Position numbers and translations under genes: made by a program. The notes under the pieces were generated by a model that saw nothing but the letters and a program-made list of their open reading frames with translations, did no database searches and was not told where the DNA came from. From the NCBI GenBank assembly GCA_947566075.1, contig CANOIM010000006.1, positions 62,001 to 126,000 on the forward strand: 64,000 nucleotides of DNA, read 5' to 3'. This DNA comes from an uncultured Eggerthellaceae bacterium. GTDB taxonomy: Bacteria > Actinomycetota > Coriobacteriia > Coriobacteriales > Eggerthellaceae. Below are positions 1 through 8,406 of the stretch, piece after piece. How positions within the stretch are numbered: position 1 is the first letter of the stretch; each line of letters starts with the position of its first letter.

Positions 1-317
1 TTGTTGTTCGGGTTGGTGGTGTATTCCTCATGGATGGAATAGCCCGGGTTGCCGGTGCCGAACCTGCCGCGACCAGCAGCCACATCAGCCGGAGAAGCAT
101 CGCGGGTGTTCGGGCAGCCGCCCTGGATGACGAAACCAGGCACGTACCGATGGAACTTCAAACCGTCATAGAAGCCCTTGTCAGACAATTCCACGAAGTT
201 GCCCACATGGATGGGAGCATCGGCCCCTGCCAGTTGAACACGGATGGTCCCCTTGGAGGTGACGATGTTCGCTATCTCGTTGCCATTGGGCTTGTATTCC
301 GGAGTGTATTCAGCCAT
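1..317 (-). CDS. Cyclophilin-type peptidyl-prolyl cis-trans isomerase (C-terminus beyond window)
   Basis: Peptidyl-prolyl isomerase of the cyclophilin family, which speeds prolyl bond isomerisation during protein folding. The frame reads from an ATG at 317 down to base 1 without a stop, giving about 105 residues that begin MAEYTPEYKPNGNE. Residues near 54-68 (KFHRYVPGFVIQGGCP) are the family's core active-site block, with Arg57 as the catalytic arginine. There is no signal peptide, so a cytoplasmic enzyme is likely. The C-terminal half, with the rest of the barrel, lies outside the window. It shares strand with the RNA methyltransferase gene upstream, 66 bases away. Confidence 0.93.
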   Translation of the reverse strand, partial: MAEYTPEYKPNGNEIANIVTSKGTIRVQLAGADAPIHVGNFVELSDKGFYDGLKFHRYVPGFVIQGGCPNTRDASPADVAAGRGRFGTGNPGYSIHEEYTTNPNN

Positions 318-383
318 GAAGCGGTCCTTTCGCTCATTCGCAAGGCCAGTTTTGCACATTCTTATCCTGAGATTCTATCAGAT

Positions 384-1697
384 TCATTGGCGGACGAGCA
401 GACAGACGCATTCCACGTGGTAGGTCTGGGGGAACATATCCACCGGGCACAGCCGCTGGAGGCCATAGCCCCGGGCCTCGAACCGAGCGATATCACGGCT
501 CAAGGTCTGAGGATCGCAGCTCACGTAGACGATGCGTTCAGGAGCAGCCCCCACCATGCCTTCGAGCACTTCCCGTTCAAGGCCGGACCTGGGCGGATCC
601 ACCAAGATGACCTGAGCCCCTTCCAACTGATCCAAGGCGCGCTCCGCGTCATCGCAGACGGCATCCACGAACAGCCCGTTCGCATCGGCGTTGCGTCGCA
701 GATCAGCCACCGCGCTGCCCGAGAGCTCAATGGCCACCACATCACAGCCCGCCTGAGCCAGCGGCAATGAGAACGTGCCCACCCCCGCGAACACATCAGC
801 CACGAAGAGGCCCTCATCCGCTGCCGCCATCTCCAGGGCCAGCTTCACCAGCACCTCGGCCTGAGCCGTATTCACCTGGAAGAACGAGGGGGCTGAAACG
901 GCGAAGGAGAGCCCTGCCAGCTCCTCGGACCACCAGCCTCGCCCGGCCAGCACCTCCGTGCGCTTGACCTTGCGGTCACTCCCCGGCTCCGCAATGACGC
1001 GCACCACCGAGGTTGCCCCGATGGCATCTTCCAGCATCTTGGCCGCGAAGGTGCGCGGAAAGGAGCTGGGCGGCGTCCAGAGAGCCACTTCCACGCTCTT
1101 GGTGCGCAGGCTGGCACGCACGCCCACGCGGTAGATGCCCAGATCCTCCGTGCCCTGCATGTAGCGGATGGCCCCCGCCAAAGCCTTGGGGGCGCGCTCT
1201 ATCAGCCTATTGGCTAGAGGGCACGCTTTGACTGCTTGCACAGTGCTGCTTCCCGCCTGGGTGAACCCCAGCGCGAAGCGAGAAGCTGCGTCTGCGAAGG
1301 CAGCCAATTCCAGCTTGTTGCGATACCCATAGGTGCGCTTCGAAGGCCGCACTTCCACTACGAGCTCTTCCGCTCGCTGACGTGGGATGCCTCCGTTACG
1401 CACCAGGGCCTCTATCACATTGGTCCGCTTCGCTTCCAACTGGGCCGGATAGGCCAGGATAGACCACGGAGCGATGCTCTCCAACAGGTCCGGAGCCTCC
1501 GATGCCACGCGCATAGGGGAAGGTTCCAGCACCTTTATCGTACGCGCGGTGGCGTAGCTCTTGCGCTCCCCGGTGATCTCAGCCTCTACCATATCTCCCG
1601 GTACGGCCCCTCGCACGAACACCGTGCGCCCTGAGGGCTCATGGGCGATGGCATCAGGCCCATAGCTCATCTTCTCTATCTGCAGTGTTTCGGTCAT
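384..1697 (-). CDS. TrmA/RlmD-family RNA (uracil-5-)-methyltransferase
   Basis: SAM-dependent enzyme that methylates C5 of a uridine in rRNA or tRNA. An N-terminal TRAM-like RNA-binding domain (about residues 1-60, with the FVRGAVPGD turn) precedes the methyltransferase domain. Visible motifs are the SAM-binding VFAGVGTFSLPL, the VDPPRSGL loop and YVSCDPQTL, which carries the catalytic nucleophile cysteine; the end DMFPQTYHVECV is typical of the family. The frame could start at a GTG at 1721, but the ATG at 1697 has a better-placed GGGAT upstream. That gives 437 residues, normal for the family. Whether the target is 23S rRNA U1939, U747 or tRNA U54 cannot be told from sequence alone. Confidence 0.92.
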   Translation of the reverse strand: MTETLQIEKMSYGPDAIAHEPSGRTVFVRGAVPGDMVEAEITGERKSYATARTIKVLEPSPMRVASEAPDLLESIAPWSILAYPAQLEAKRTNVIEALVRNGGIPRQRAEELVVEVRPSKRTYGYRNKLELAAFADAASRFALGFTQAGSSTVQAVKACPLANRLIERAPKALAGAIRYMQGTEDLGIYRVGVRASLRTKSVEVALWTPPSSFPRTFAAKMLEDAIGATSVVRVIAEPGSDRKVKRTEVLAGRGWWSEELAGLSFAVSAPSFFQVNTAQAEVLVKLALEMAAADEGLFVADVFAGVGTFSLPLAQAGCDVVAIELSGSAVADLRRNADANGLFVDAVCDDAERALDQLEGAQVILVDPPRSGLEREVLEGMVGAAPERIVYVSCDPQTLSRDIARFEARGYGLQRLCPVDMFPQTYHVECVCLLVRQ

Positions 1698-1744
1698 TTT
1701 GGCATCCCGGATCAGGCTCACTGGCTAGCAGGAGCATCATGGCG

Positions 1745-1750
1745 TATAAT
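1745..1750 (+). promoter_or_regulatory. -10 box of the tRNA-Arg(CCG) promoter
   Basis: A perfect TATAAT lies 28 bases before the tRNA 5' end. The -35 region is weak. It is oriented away from the methyltransferase gene, so the two are divergently transcribed. Confidence 0.6.
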
Positions 1751-1778
1751 CCCTTCTCGCGCATGATAGCGCGAACGT

Positions 1779-1854
1779 GCCCTCGTAGCTCAGTGGATAG
1801 AGCACTTGCCTCCGGAGCAAGGTGTCGCAGGTTCGACTCCTGTCGAGGGCACCA
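1779..1854 (+). tRNA. tRNA-Arg (anticodon CCG)
   Basis: The cloverleaf folds completely: acceptor GCCCTCG pairs with CGAGGGC, the D-arm is GCTC/GAGC, the anticodon stem-loop is CTTGC-CTCCGGA-GCAAG, and the T-arm is GCAGG-TTCGACT-CCTGT (last pair G-T). CCA is encoded. It reads the codon CGG. No T-rich terminator follows directly; hairpin-rich non-coding DNA does. Confidence 0.97.
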
Positions 1855-2575
1855 TCCTTCCCCCCCCCTCGGACTTAGTCGGCGTGGTGCCGTATGAGAA
1901 CCTAAGAGGGTTGCAGCCCCTTCCCAATCTCACGAACAGCGGACAGGAACGAGTTCCAGCACCTACGAAGGGCTTTCGTAGGTGCTGGCTTGCCAGCACG
2001 ATGCCCTTGCTCTTTGCCGCCGCGCCCAAGAGCAACAACCCAGGAAGTGGGCGCGGCGGCCTATGGTTAGGCGCCGCAGAGGACTGACTGGGTTGGCGGT
2101 TCAACCGGCGCACACTCTTGGGCGCGTCAGCGCCCACCACCCACCCGGATGGGGCATCAACCAAGACGCGGAGCGACACCCACGCCGAAGGCGTGAGTAA
2201 AAGCAGAGGGGGACGCGATGAGCGTCCCCCGATACACTTGGCGGCCGCGAATAGCGGATGCCCGCAGTGATGATGCGGGCCCGTAGGGCCCCATCAGCAG
2301 TGCGGCTGGTTTTAGTTGTTGCAGAAGAGGCATCCGGCCATGCGGAGCCGAGGTCAAGCCAAAGGAGCCGAGAAATCCACTTTTCCGTGGGGGTCGGAAA
2401 AGTTAGTTCGAGGCGACGACGCGTCGAGGCGAGCATGGCCGGGTGCCTACGTCATCCAGATACAGCCACGACGTTAGAGCCCGCGAATGCGGGCGAGATC
2501 GAATAAGCGAACGGAGTGAGCGACATGGATTCTGCGGAGCGGAAGCCATGACACTTTTCCGCGGCGCGTGAGCAA
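1855..2575. other. Non-coding, hairpin-rich intergenic region (about 0.7 kb)
   Basis: No convincing gene is present. Open frames here are Arg/Pro/Ala-rich with no recognisable domain or good start. The region instead holds a series of short perfect hairpins: CCAGCACCTACGAA with its complement (1956-1988), CACGCC-GAA-GGCGTG (2181-2195), GGGGGACGC-gatga-GCGTCCCCC (2208-2230), an interrupted stem around GGGCCC-gta-GGGCCC (about 2271-2296) and GCCCGC-gaat-GCGGGC (about 2479-2494). It follows a tRNA gene, a common insertion point, so decayed mobile or REP-like DNA is a plausible inference. Confidence 0.6.
1956..1988. repeat. Perfect 14-bp-stem hairpin
   Basis: CCAGCACCTACGAA (1956-1969), a five-base loop, and its exact complement (1975-1988). 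The sequence just before it, GGACAGGAACGAGTTCC, resembles part of the composite hairpin element at 15103-15178, so both may belong to one dispersed palindrome family. Confidence 0.75.
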
Positions 2576-2576
2576 T

Positions 2577-2606
2577 AAAAAAAGAGCTCCCGGGTGGGAG
2601 CTCTTC
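2577..2606 (-). terminator. Rho-independent terminator of the zinc-ribbon gene
   Basis: On the minus strand, a 9-bp stem AGAGCTCCC/GGGAGCTCT with a four-base loop is followed by a run of T. It lies 17 bases past the stop of the minus-strand gene ending at 2623. Confidence 0.9.
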
Positions 2607-2622
2607 GTTCGTGGTGCAGCTC

Positions 2623-2880
2623 TTACTGGCCCGGAGCCTTCGGGGCAGCCGGAGCACCAGGGGCAGCCGGAGCACCGGGAGCACCAGGGGCCGCAGGGGC
2701 ACCAGGAGCGCCTGCAACGGCAGCCTCATTGATGGACCCATCAGGGTTCATGTACTTGGAGAAGTCTGCCTTGCAGAAGGGGCAGTTCTTCATCTGGATG
2801 CCACCCATCATCTGGATGGTCTTGCCGCATTCGGGGCACTTGGTTCCGCCGCTATCGGCGCCTGCTGGTCTGAAGCACAT
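2623..2880 (-). CDS. Small zinc-ribbon protein with Ala-Pro-Gly tail
   Basis: An 85-residue protein of unknown function. CPECGK (residues about 15-20) and CPFCK (about 34-38) form a CxxC...CxxC zinc ribbon. After a linker with MNPDGS, the last 30 or so residues are a low-complexity repeat of AGAPGAP/APGAP units, which should be unstructured and flexible. The longer frame opens at 2955, but the ATG at 2880 has GGAGAG six bases upstream and begins right before the conserved part. The gene is monocistronic with its own terminator. The tail could tether the ribbon to a partner, but no role can be assigned. Confidence 0.72.
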   Translation of the reverse strand: MCFRPAGADSGGTKCPECGKTIQMMGGIQMKNCPFCKADFSKYMNPDGSINEAAVAGAPGAPAAPGAPGAPAAPGAPAAPKAPGQ

Positions 2881-3038
2881 ATCGCACTCTCCAATCCTTG
2901 TAGCTTGTGCACAGCATGCATAGGATAAGCCTTTGCGCAAGCCGTGCAAGCCCAAATCGGCGAAATGCGAAACTAGCGCACTATTTCACTTCTGCACTAT
3001 TTTCATCCGTGCGACCACCCAGACCCAGAAGGACCCGT

Positions 3039-4292
3039 TCAGCTCACCCGCGTAGTCAATTCAGGATGCAAGGACATGGACTGGAAACGGCTAGCCATGT
3101 ACTGGTCATCGAAATGCTGAGCGAAGAACGCTTGGAACGCCGTTTGATCTGTGGGCACGCCATCTAAGCGCATGTACCAGCAATCCAAGGCGATCAGCGT
3201 CATGGCACCGTCGAAGATCATGAGCGTTGCAGCCACCGCCGTCACGGTGTAGCGCCACTGCCAGGGGATCCGGTTCACCAGCCCGATGAGCCAAGGGAGC
3301 AGCAGCTTGATCCACACCACTCCCAACACGCCCCACATGCACATGAACATGAAATCAGTGCGGCCGCCTATATTGAGGAAGCGGCCGGTGTAATCCCAGG
3401 CCACGGCTCCGAAGGCGAATTCCAGAAACCAGCTCACAGCGTATTCGAAGGCACCTCCCACCACCGCGCTCACCAAGAAGATGAGGAGGGCGGGGGCTTT
3501 GTAGAAGCGGTTCAGGATGAGGGAGAGGATCACCGCCCCGAAACCATAGATGGGCGAGAACGGCCCCCAGAGGAGCCCCGCACGGATCTGAAATTCTCCC
3601 GGCACCTCTACCATATAGTGGTAGATGGTCTCTATGGCATCTCCGAAGAGAGCGCCAAGGGTGAAGATCCAGAAGAGGTTGAAGAAGTTCACGGCCATGT
3701 AGCCCCGGCCCGTGACATCACGCCCTAGCGTTCCCTCCTCTGCTTCCTCGCGGGTTTCCATATCACGCAGCACTCGCTGGAGCCTGCGCTCTTCGGATAG
3801 GGATGGGTCTGCGAAGGTGAAGAGGGCAGTGAGCACCAAAGCGGACCCCATGAGGATCCAGAAGATGGTGGTGACCCCTTCCAGCATGAGCTCGAACAGG
3901 GCGCAGAACCCCAGAGCCAAGCTGATGATCTCAGCGGTCAGATGAGCGCCGCGCACCTTCCCCCGCACAAGGCGCGCGCCCAGGATGAGGGTGCCCACCG
4001 CCACCACACCCACTCCCACCACCATGCAGACGAACAACGTGAGGGAAGCTACGGGTTGGTCTTGGAAAGCTCCATCATAGAACGCGGTACCCGTGAAATA
4101 GAGGAGGAACACCACCAGGGCGGCCAGCACGAAGCCGACGATGAGGCTCAATGCCCCGAAGATGATCCGCAGGATACGATGCCTCCGCTCAGAAGCCCCG
4201 CTGCCCGCTGCGCCGGACGGGGAGGAACCAGGGGCCTGCTTCGTAGCAGCGCAGCCTATCTCATGCTCAGGCACGAGCTTCGCCCGCGTCAC
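3039..4292 (-). CDS. Multi-pass membrane protein with PF06541-like domain
   Basis: 417 residues with two hydrophobic blocks. The N-terminal block (about 40-160) has three to four membrane segments. A charged linker (EERRLQRVLRDMETREEAEEG) follows, then a C-terminal domain from about 200 with FWIFTLGALFGDAIETIYHY, WGPFSPIYGFGAV and FEYAVSWFLEFAFGAVAWDY. These blocks fit the family named putative ABC-transporter type IV (PF06541), whose function is not established. Its ATG overlaps the stop of the flippase-like gene by four bases (ATGA), so the two are translationally coupled and probably act together in envelope biogenesis. Confidence 0.75.
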   Translation of the reverse strand: MTRAKLVPEHEIGCAATKQAPGSSPSGAAGSGASERRHRILRIIFGALSLIVGFVLAALVVFLLYFTGTAFYDGAFQDQPVASLTLFVCMVVGVGVVAVGTLILGARLVRGKVRGAHLTAEIISLALGFCALFELMLEGVTTIFWILMGSALVLTALFTFADPSLSEERRLQRVLRDMETREEAEEGTLGRDVTGRGYMAVNFFNLFWIFTLGALFGDAIETIYHYMVEVPGEFQIRAGLLWGPFSPIYGFGAVILSLILNRFYKAPALLIFLVSAVVGGAFEYAVSWFLEFAFGAVAWDYTGRFLNIGGRTDFMFMCMWGVLGVVWIKLLLPWLIGLVNRIPWQWRYTVTAVAATLMIFDGAMTLIALDCWYMRLDGVPTDQTAFQAFFAQHFDDQYMASRFQSMSLHPELTTRVS

Positions 4293-6037
4293 TGGCCACC
4301 TCTTCCAGAATGCTTCCCCGTGCGCCTGCGCATGACCTCTTCGCGATGTTCGCGAATGGCCCGCTTCTCGCTGGGCCGCAAGGGACGCGGCTCCTCTTCC
4401 ACAGCCCCTGTATCCCCTTCGGCTTCAGAGAGCTCAGGGTCAGCTGGGTCTATGAGGGGCACGAAGGTGGTACGGGGCCGCTCTTCTGTGCCAGCCGCCT
4501 CATCTTCAGCGCCTCCCACAGGCTGTGCCCCGCCAGCTCCAGCACGCTTGCCCCGGGAAAGATCATGGCGAATGCGGAAGTACTCCCAGATGAGCAGCAC
4601 GCACAGGATGGATTCGATGATGAGGTAGCTCAGGATGGCCCCCTCCAGCTGGGCGTAACCGATGAGCAGGATGGGGATGAACAATGAGAAGAAGAAGGAT
4701 ACGCAGTAGAGCACCGTCACATCCCGCTGGCGCCGCATGATGGTGATCACCTGATAGAGGAAGTCAATGAGAGCGGTGATGCCCCCGGTCACCAGCATGA
4801 GGTAGAGGAGGCTGCGATAGGGTTCGAAATTTATGCCATAGAGGAAGCTCAGGGCAGGGATGCCCACCCAAGCCATGACCGCCCAGGTGATGGCCGTGAG
4901 CGCTAGGATGATCAAGATGATGCCACCCAGGATGAGATCGAACTTCAACCGCTTCTTGGCGTCTTGCCAAACCCCCGCCATGCGCAACAACAACGGCTTA
5001 TAGACCAGCTGAGCGGCGATGAGGATCATCTGAGCCGGGAAATACAGGGCGTTGTAGTAGAGCTGATTCTCATAGGGCAGCATGCCCTCCATGACGAACT
5101 TCGGCATGTTCTCGATCACGTTGAAGATGAAGAGCGCCAAGAACAAAGGGGCGCACATCTTGAAGAGGCTTCCCAAAGACTTCAGGGAGAACCACCGGGA
5201 TTTGGGCGTTTCCAATAGGGCGAGCGGCCAAGTGATGACGACGAACGTGACCAATGAGGCGATGAACATGGCAGTGCAAGCGGCCACGGCGTTGCGCGAG
5301 AGAGCCAGCACCACGCAGAAGACGATGAGGGCTGCCAAAGAGCGGATGGTCTGGGAGATGCCCGCCAAGTAGAGCTTATCCACCTGTTGCAAGCGGCCTT
5401 CGTAGACATCAGCCAGCGCATCCACGCACCGATAAGCCACCACCGCCATGGATATCTGGAACATCTCAGTGGCATAACCGCGCAGCGTGCAGTACAGCCA
5501 ACCTACCACCACCATGGCCAGGCACGTGAGCCAACGATTCACCTGATAATCCAAGAAGGAGTGCTCTTCATGGATGTCTGAGATCTGATAGGTGCGCACG
5601 CCGAAGTTCCCCAGGAACATGAGCAAGAGAGCCACCACGAAAGCCATGGAGACCATACCCGCTTGCTCCACCCCCACCAACTGGGTGGACACCATGGTGA
5701 CCGCCGGGAACACCAGCGCCCAGGACGCGGCACCGGCGGTGTTGAAGATGAAATCCCGTGTGGTTCGATGGGGGGCATAGGCAGCCTCTGCTGCCGAGAG
5801 GCCATCCCCCTTCATGGCACCCACCACGCGGTCGAACCACTGGTTCGCCAACCGTGCGATAGGATTCTGCTTATGTTCCCGCGGCGTAGAGCTCACATTC
5901 AGGCGCCCGGTTATCCCCTGGCGCTCACTGGTCACGGCCTCTTGGGGCACCCGTCTGCGCCGCTGGCCCTGGCCGTTCGCTGTCCGCAGGCGACGGGGGC
6001 GCTGGTCTTCGCTTTGGTTGTTCGCTTCCCTATTCAT
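4289..6037 (-). CDS. Flippase-like polysaccharide biosynthesis membrane protein
   Basis: 582 residues with a hydrophilic Arg/Gln-rich N-terminus of about 100 residues, then roughly 12 membrane segments in the MATE/MOP-superfamily pattern of lipid-linked oligosaccharide flippases (Wzx, MurJ and relatives), then a charged acidic-basic tail of about 80 residues. The N-terminal RLRTANGQGQRRRRVPQ and C-terminal KRAIREHREEVMRRR stretches are cytoplasmic by the positive-inside rule. Membership is judged from overall topology rather than a diagnostic motif. It is first in a two-gene operon and is transcribed away from the anchored protein at 6178. Confidence 0.72.
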   Translation of the reverse strand: MNREANNQSEDQRPRRLRTANGQGQRRRRVPQEAVTSERQGITGRLNVSSTPREHKQNPIARLANQWFDRVVGAMKGDGLSAAEAAYAPHRTTRDFIFNTAGAASWALVFPAVTMVSTQLVGVEQAGMVSMAFVVALLLMFLGNFGVRTYQISDIHEEHSFLDYQVNRWLTCLAMVVVGWLYCTLRGYATEMFQISMAVVAYRCVDALADVYEGRLQQVDKLYLAGISQTIRSLAALIVFCVVLALSRNAVAACTAMFIASLVTFVVITWPLALLETPKSRWFSLKSLGSLFKMCAPLFLALFIFNVIENMPKFVMEGMLPYENQLYYNALYFPAQMILIAAQLVYKPLLLRMAGVWQDAKKRLKFDLILGGIILIILALTAITWAVMAWVGIPALSFLYGINFEPYRSLLYLMLVTGGITALIDFLYQVITIMRRQRDVTVLYCVSFFFSLFIPILLIGYAQLEGAILSYLIIESILCVLLIWEYFRIRHDLSRGKRAGAGGAQPVGGAEDEAAGTEERPRTTFVPLIDPADPELSEAEGDTGAVEEEPRPLRPSEKRAIREHREEVMRRRTGKHSGRGGQ

Positions 6038-6177
6038 AGGCTTGTGGCTTGCCTCCGGCTATGGATAAATGAAGTGATTTCTTTGTCCTTTTATAGTATA
6101 GTTTTCTTGCGCTGACACCGTGCATATATACACGCGCCTGTAACCTAGAAGAGCACGGTGGAAAGGATGCAATAGAC

Positions 6178-7455
6178 GTGAGCGAAAGCCCATCGCTTTC
6201 AAAGGCTGCCTCTCAGGGCGGCGGAAGCTCAACAGCTTCGCCAGGGTCTCAGAAAAGCCCTGACGCAAGCCAGGGCTTTCGCTCTCAGCCAGATATAGTT
6301 CCTGTTCCCATGATAGCGCCAGCCGCGTCTTACGCTCCTACTGTCCAACCTCAGCCGCCCATGCAACCTCCTCAGCAGAAGAAGGGCGCTCCCAAGCTGC
6401 TCGTGGTGGCCATGATCCTGTGCGTCTTGGCTCTGGCGGTCCTGGCAGCCATCTTGGTCTTCGTGCTGATGCGCGGCCAAGACTCAGTGCCCGCCCCGGC
6501 GCCTCCGCAGGTCTCTGAGGTGGAAAGCGCCTTCGAAAGCGCCAAGATAGACCCTCCAACCTTGTCAGGGTATATGTATATCAGCACCGAAGGCTTCTCT
6601 GAGCCCAAGCTCTCCCAGTACAGCGTAGGCAGCGTTACGGAAGACGCTTCTGCCAAAGGCGCATTCACCTGCGAAGGGAAGGCGGAAGCCGAATTCCAGA
6701 ATGAATTCGTCAAGGCCATCGTCCCCCTCACCGTTCGGCTGACCCATGCGGCGGAATCAACCTCGTGGGTACCCGGAGGCGTTGATGAGGGCAAGCCCCA
6801 GGTGACCCCTACCGGCCCCGCTGACCTGGAGGCCATCCAAGCGAACCTGCAGAACATCCTCAAAGACTACAACCAAGAGGTGGCGAATCAGTTCGTCGGC
6901 GCTGACGTGCAACCTGAGGCCAGCCTCAACACCCAAGGAGGCACCATCGCCTTCCACCTCTCCAAGGCTGAGGGCGATCAGGTGAAAACCTGCACGGTGA
7001 ACGCTGATGTCAGCTGGGGTGATTCTGGGTGGAAGGTCACCATCACCGAAGTGACCGGCCTTGACCAGCCCGTTGAAGAGCAGCCCGCAGAACAACCCTC
7101 TGAGGAAGTGGTTGAACCCACCCCCGATGATTCCGCCTCGAACTCTGGCAACGATTCGGGCTCCAACAATTCCGGGTCATCGGAGCTGCGTCCCACCATG
7201 CTCTTGGAATGCTGGTCCGGGGACCTGGTCCGCGTGCCAGGCACCATCCAAGTGCAGCAGAACGGCTCTGTGCTCCTGCGCACGGATGACGTCATCCTCG
7301 TCCGGTTCAATGGCCGTGACTTCATCACCACCTACTTCGAGATAACAGGTTCTGGCACCTGGCAGAATGGTCAGCACGTGATCTTGGACGGTGCCATCTC
7401 AGCTACGGGGTCCAACCCGGTAGCGCCCCTCGTCATCAATACCAGCTACGCTTAA
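6178..7455 (+). CDS. Membrane-anchored protein with extracytoplasmic domain, function unknown
   Basis: 425 residues starting at a GTG; AAAGGA lies ten bases upstream. The N-terminus (1-72) is low-complexity Ser/Gln/Pro-rich and ends in QQKKG. A single membrane helix spans about 73-98 (LLVVAMILCVLALAVLAAI). The remainder should be outside the cell: a folded region with repeated beta-like segments (about 125-300), an acidic Glu/Pro then Asn/Ser-rich linker (about 300-335), and a small C-terminal domain (about 337-425). No catalytic motif was recognised. The stop is 25 bases before map, so they may be cotranscribed. Confidence 0.7.
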   Translation: MSESPSLSKAASQGGGSSTASPGSQKSPDASQGFRSQPDIVPVPMIAPAASYAPTVQPQPPMQPPQQKKGAPKLLVVAMILCVLALAVLAAILVFVLMRGQDSVPAPAPPQVSEVESAFESAKIDPPTLSGYMYISTEGFSEPKLSQYSVGSVTEDASAKGAFTCEGKAEAEFQNEFVKAIVPLTVRLTHAAESTSWVPGGVDEGKPQVTPTGPADLEAIQANLQNILKDYNQEVANQFVGADVQPEASLNTQGGTIAFHLSKAEGDQVKTCTVNADVSWGDSGWKVTITEVTGLDQPVEEQPAEQPSEEVVEPTPDDSASNSGNDSGSNNSGSSELRPTMLLECWSGDLVRVPGTIQVQQNGSVLLRTDDVILVRFNGRDFITTYFEITGSGTWQNGQHVILDGAISATGSNPVAPLVINTSYA

Positions 7456-7480
7456 AGAGGATAGAGAGCATAGGATCACC

Positions 7481-8365
7481 ATGTATGACGGCAATGCTGA
7501 GCTGGGCCGCAACGATGAGTGTTGGTGCGGCAGCGGCAAGAAGTACAAGAAATGCCACCTTGAGTTCGATGAGCGGCTTCAGAAGCTGGCTGAGGCGGGC
7601 GAAGAGGTTCCCCCACGGGACCTGTTGAAGACACCTGAGCAGATCAGGCGCATCAAAGAGAGCGCCCGGGTGAATGTAGGGGTGCTGGATTTGGTAGCTG
7701 AGCGCATCCAAGAGGGCGTCACCACCCAGCAGATAGATGAGTGGGTCTACGACTACACCACCCAACAGGGGGCCATCCCTGCCCCCCTTGATTACGAGGG
7801 CTTTCCCAAGAGCGTCTGCACCTCCGTGAATGAGGTGGTCTGTCACGGCATCCCCTCGGCGGATGAGGTGCTCAAGAGCGGTGACATCGTGAATGTGGAT
7901 TGTTCCACCATCCTGGATGGCTACTATTCTGACTCCTCCCGCATGTTCTGCATCGGAGATGTGGCCCCTGAGCTCAAGAAGCTGGTAGAGGTCACGAAGC
8001 GGTCAGTGGAACTGGGCCTGGAACAGGTGAGGCCCTGGGGCCACTTGGGAGATGTGGGTGCTGTCATCAATGCCTACGCCAAGGAGAACGGCTATGCGGT
8101 GGTGCGCGAGTTCGGCGGTCACGGCATAGGCCTTGACTTCCACGAGGAACCCTTCGTCAGCTTCGTCACCCGTCCAGGTACGGGCTGGGTGCTGGTGCCC
8201 GGGCTCATGTTCACCATAGAACCCATGATCAACATGGGCAAGCATCGCATTGATATGTCAGACCCGAACGGCTGGACCGTCCGCACCAAAGACGGCCTTC
8301 CCACGGCTCAGTGGGAAGTGCAAGTGGTGGTCACCGAAGAGGGTTATGAGCTGATCAGCTGGTAG
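7481..8365 (+). CDS. map: Methionine aminopeptidase type I with N-terminal SEC-C motif
   Basis: Removes initiator methionine from nascent proteins. Residues 11-26 form a SEC-C zinc motif (NDECWCGSGKKYKKCH, Cys14/Cys16/Cys25/His26), seen in a subset of bacterial enzymes and thought to aid ribosome docking. The catalytic pita-bread domain follows: VCHGIPS, the metal aspartates in NVDCSTILDGYYSD, GHGIGLDFHEEP and FTIEPM. Length 294 is right for this subtype. The ATG lies 25 bases after the preceding gene. Confidence 0.96.
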   Translation: MYDGNAELGRNDECWCGSGKKYKKCHLEFDERLQKLAEAGEEVPPRDLLKTPEQIRRIKESARVNVGVLDLVAERIQEGVTTQQIDEWVYDYTTQQGAIPAPLDYEGFPKSVCTSVNEVVCHGIPSADEVLKSGDIVNVDCSTILDGYYSDSSRMFCIGDVAPELKKLVEVTKRSVELGLEQVRPWGHLGDVGAVINAYAKENGYAVVREFGGHGIGLDFHEEPFVSFVTRPGTGWVLVPGLMFTIEPMINMGKHRIDMSDPNGWTVRTKDGLPTAQWEVQVVVTEEGYELISW

Positions 8366-8406
8366 CCCTGGGGCGGAAAGGGCACGGGGCGCGGTAGAAA
8401 CCGCCC

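Noticed and set aside
30..770. Plus-strand frame of 246 residues over the cyclophilin and methyltransferase genes
   Set aside because: It runs antisense to two genes with clear motifs, has no domain and no ribosome site.
1790..2436. Several open frames on both strands after tRNA-Arg
   Set aside because: They overlap the tRNA or hairpins, are Arg/Pro/Ser-rich and have no recognisable domain; typical chance frames in GC-rich DNA.
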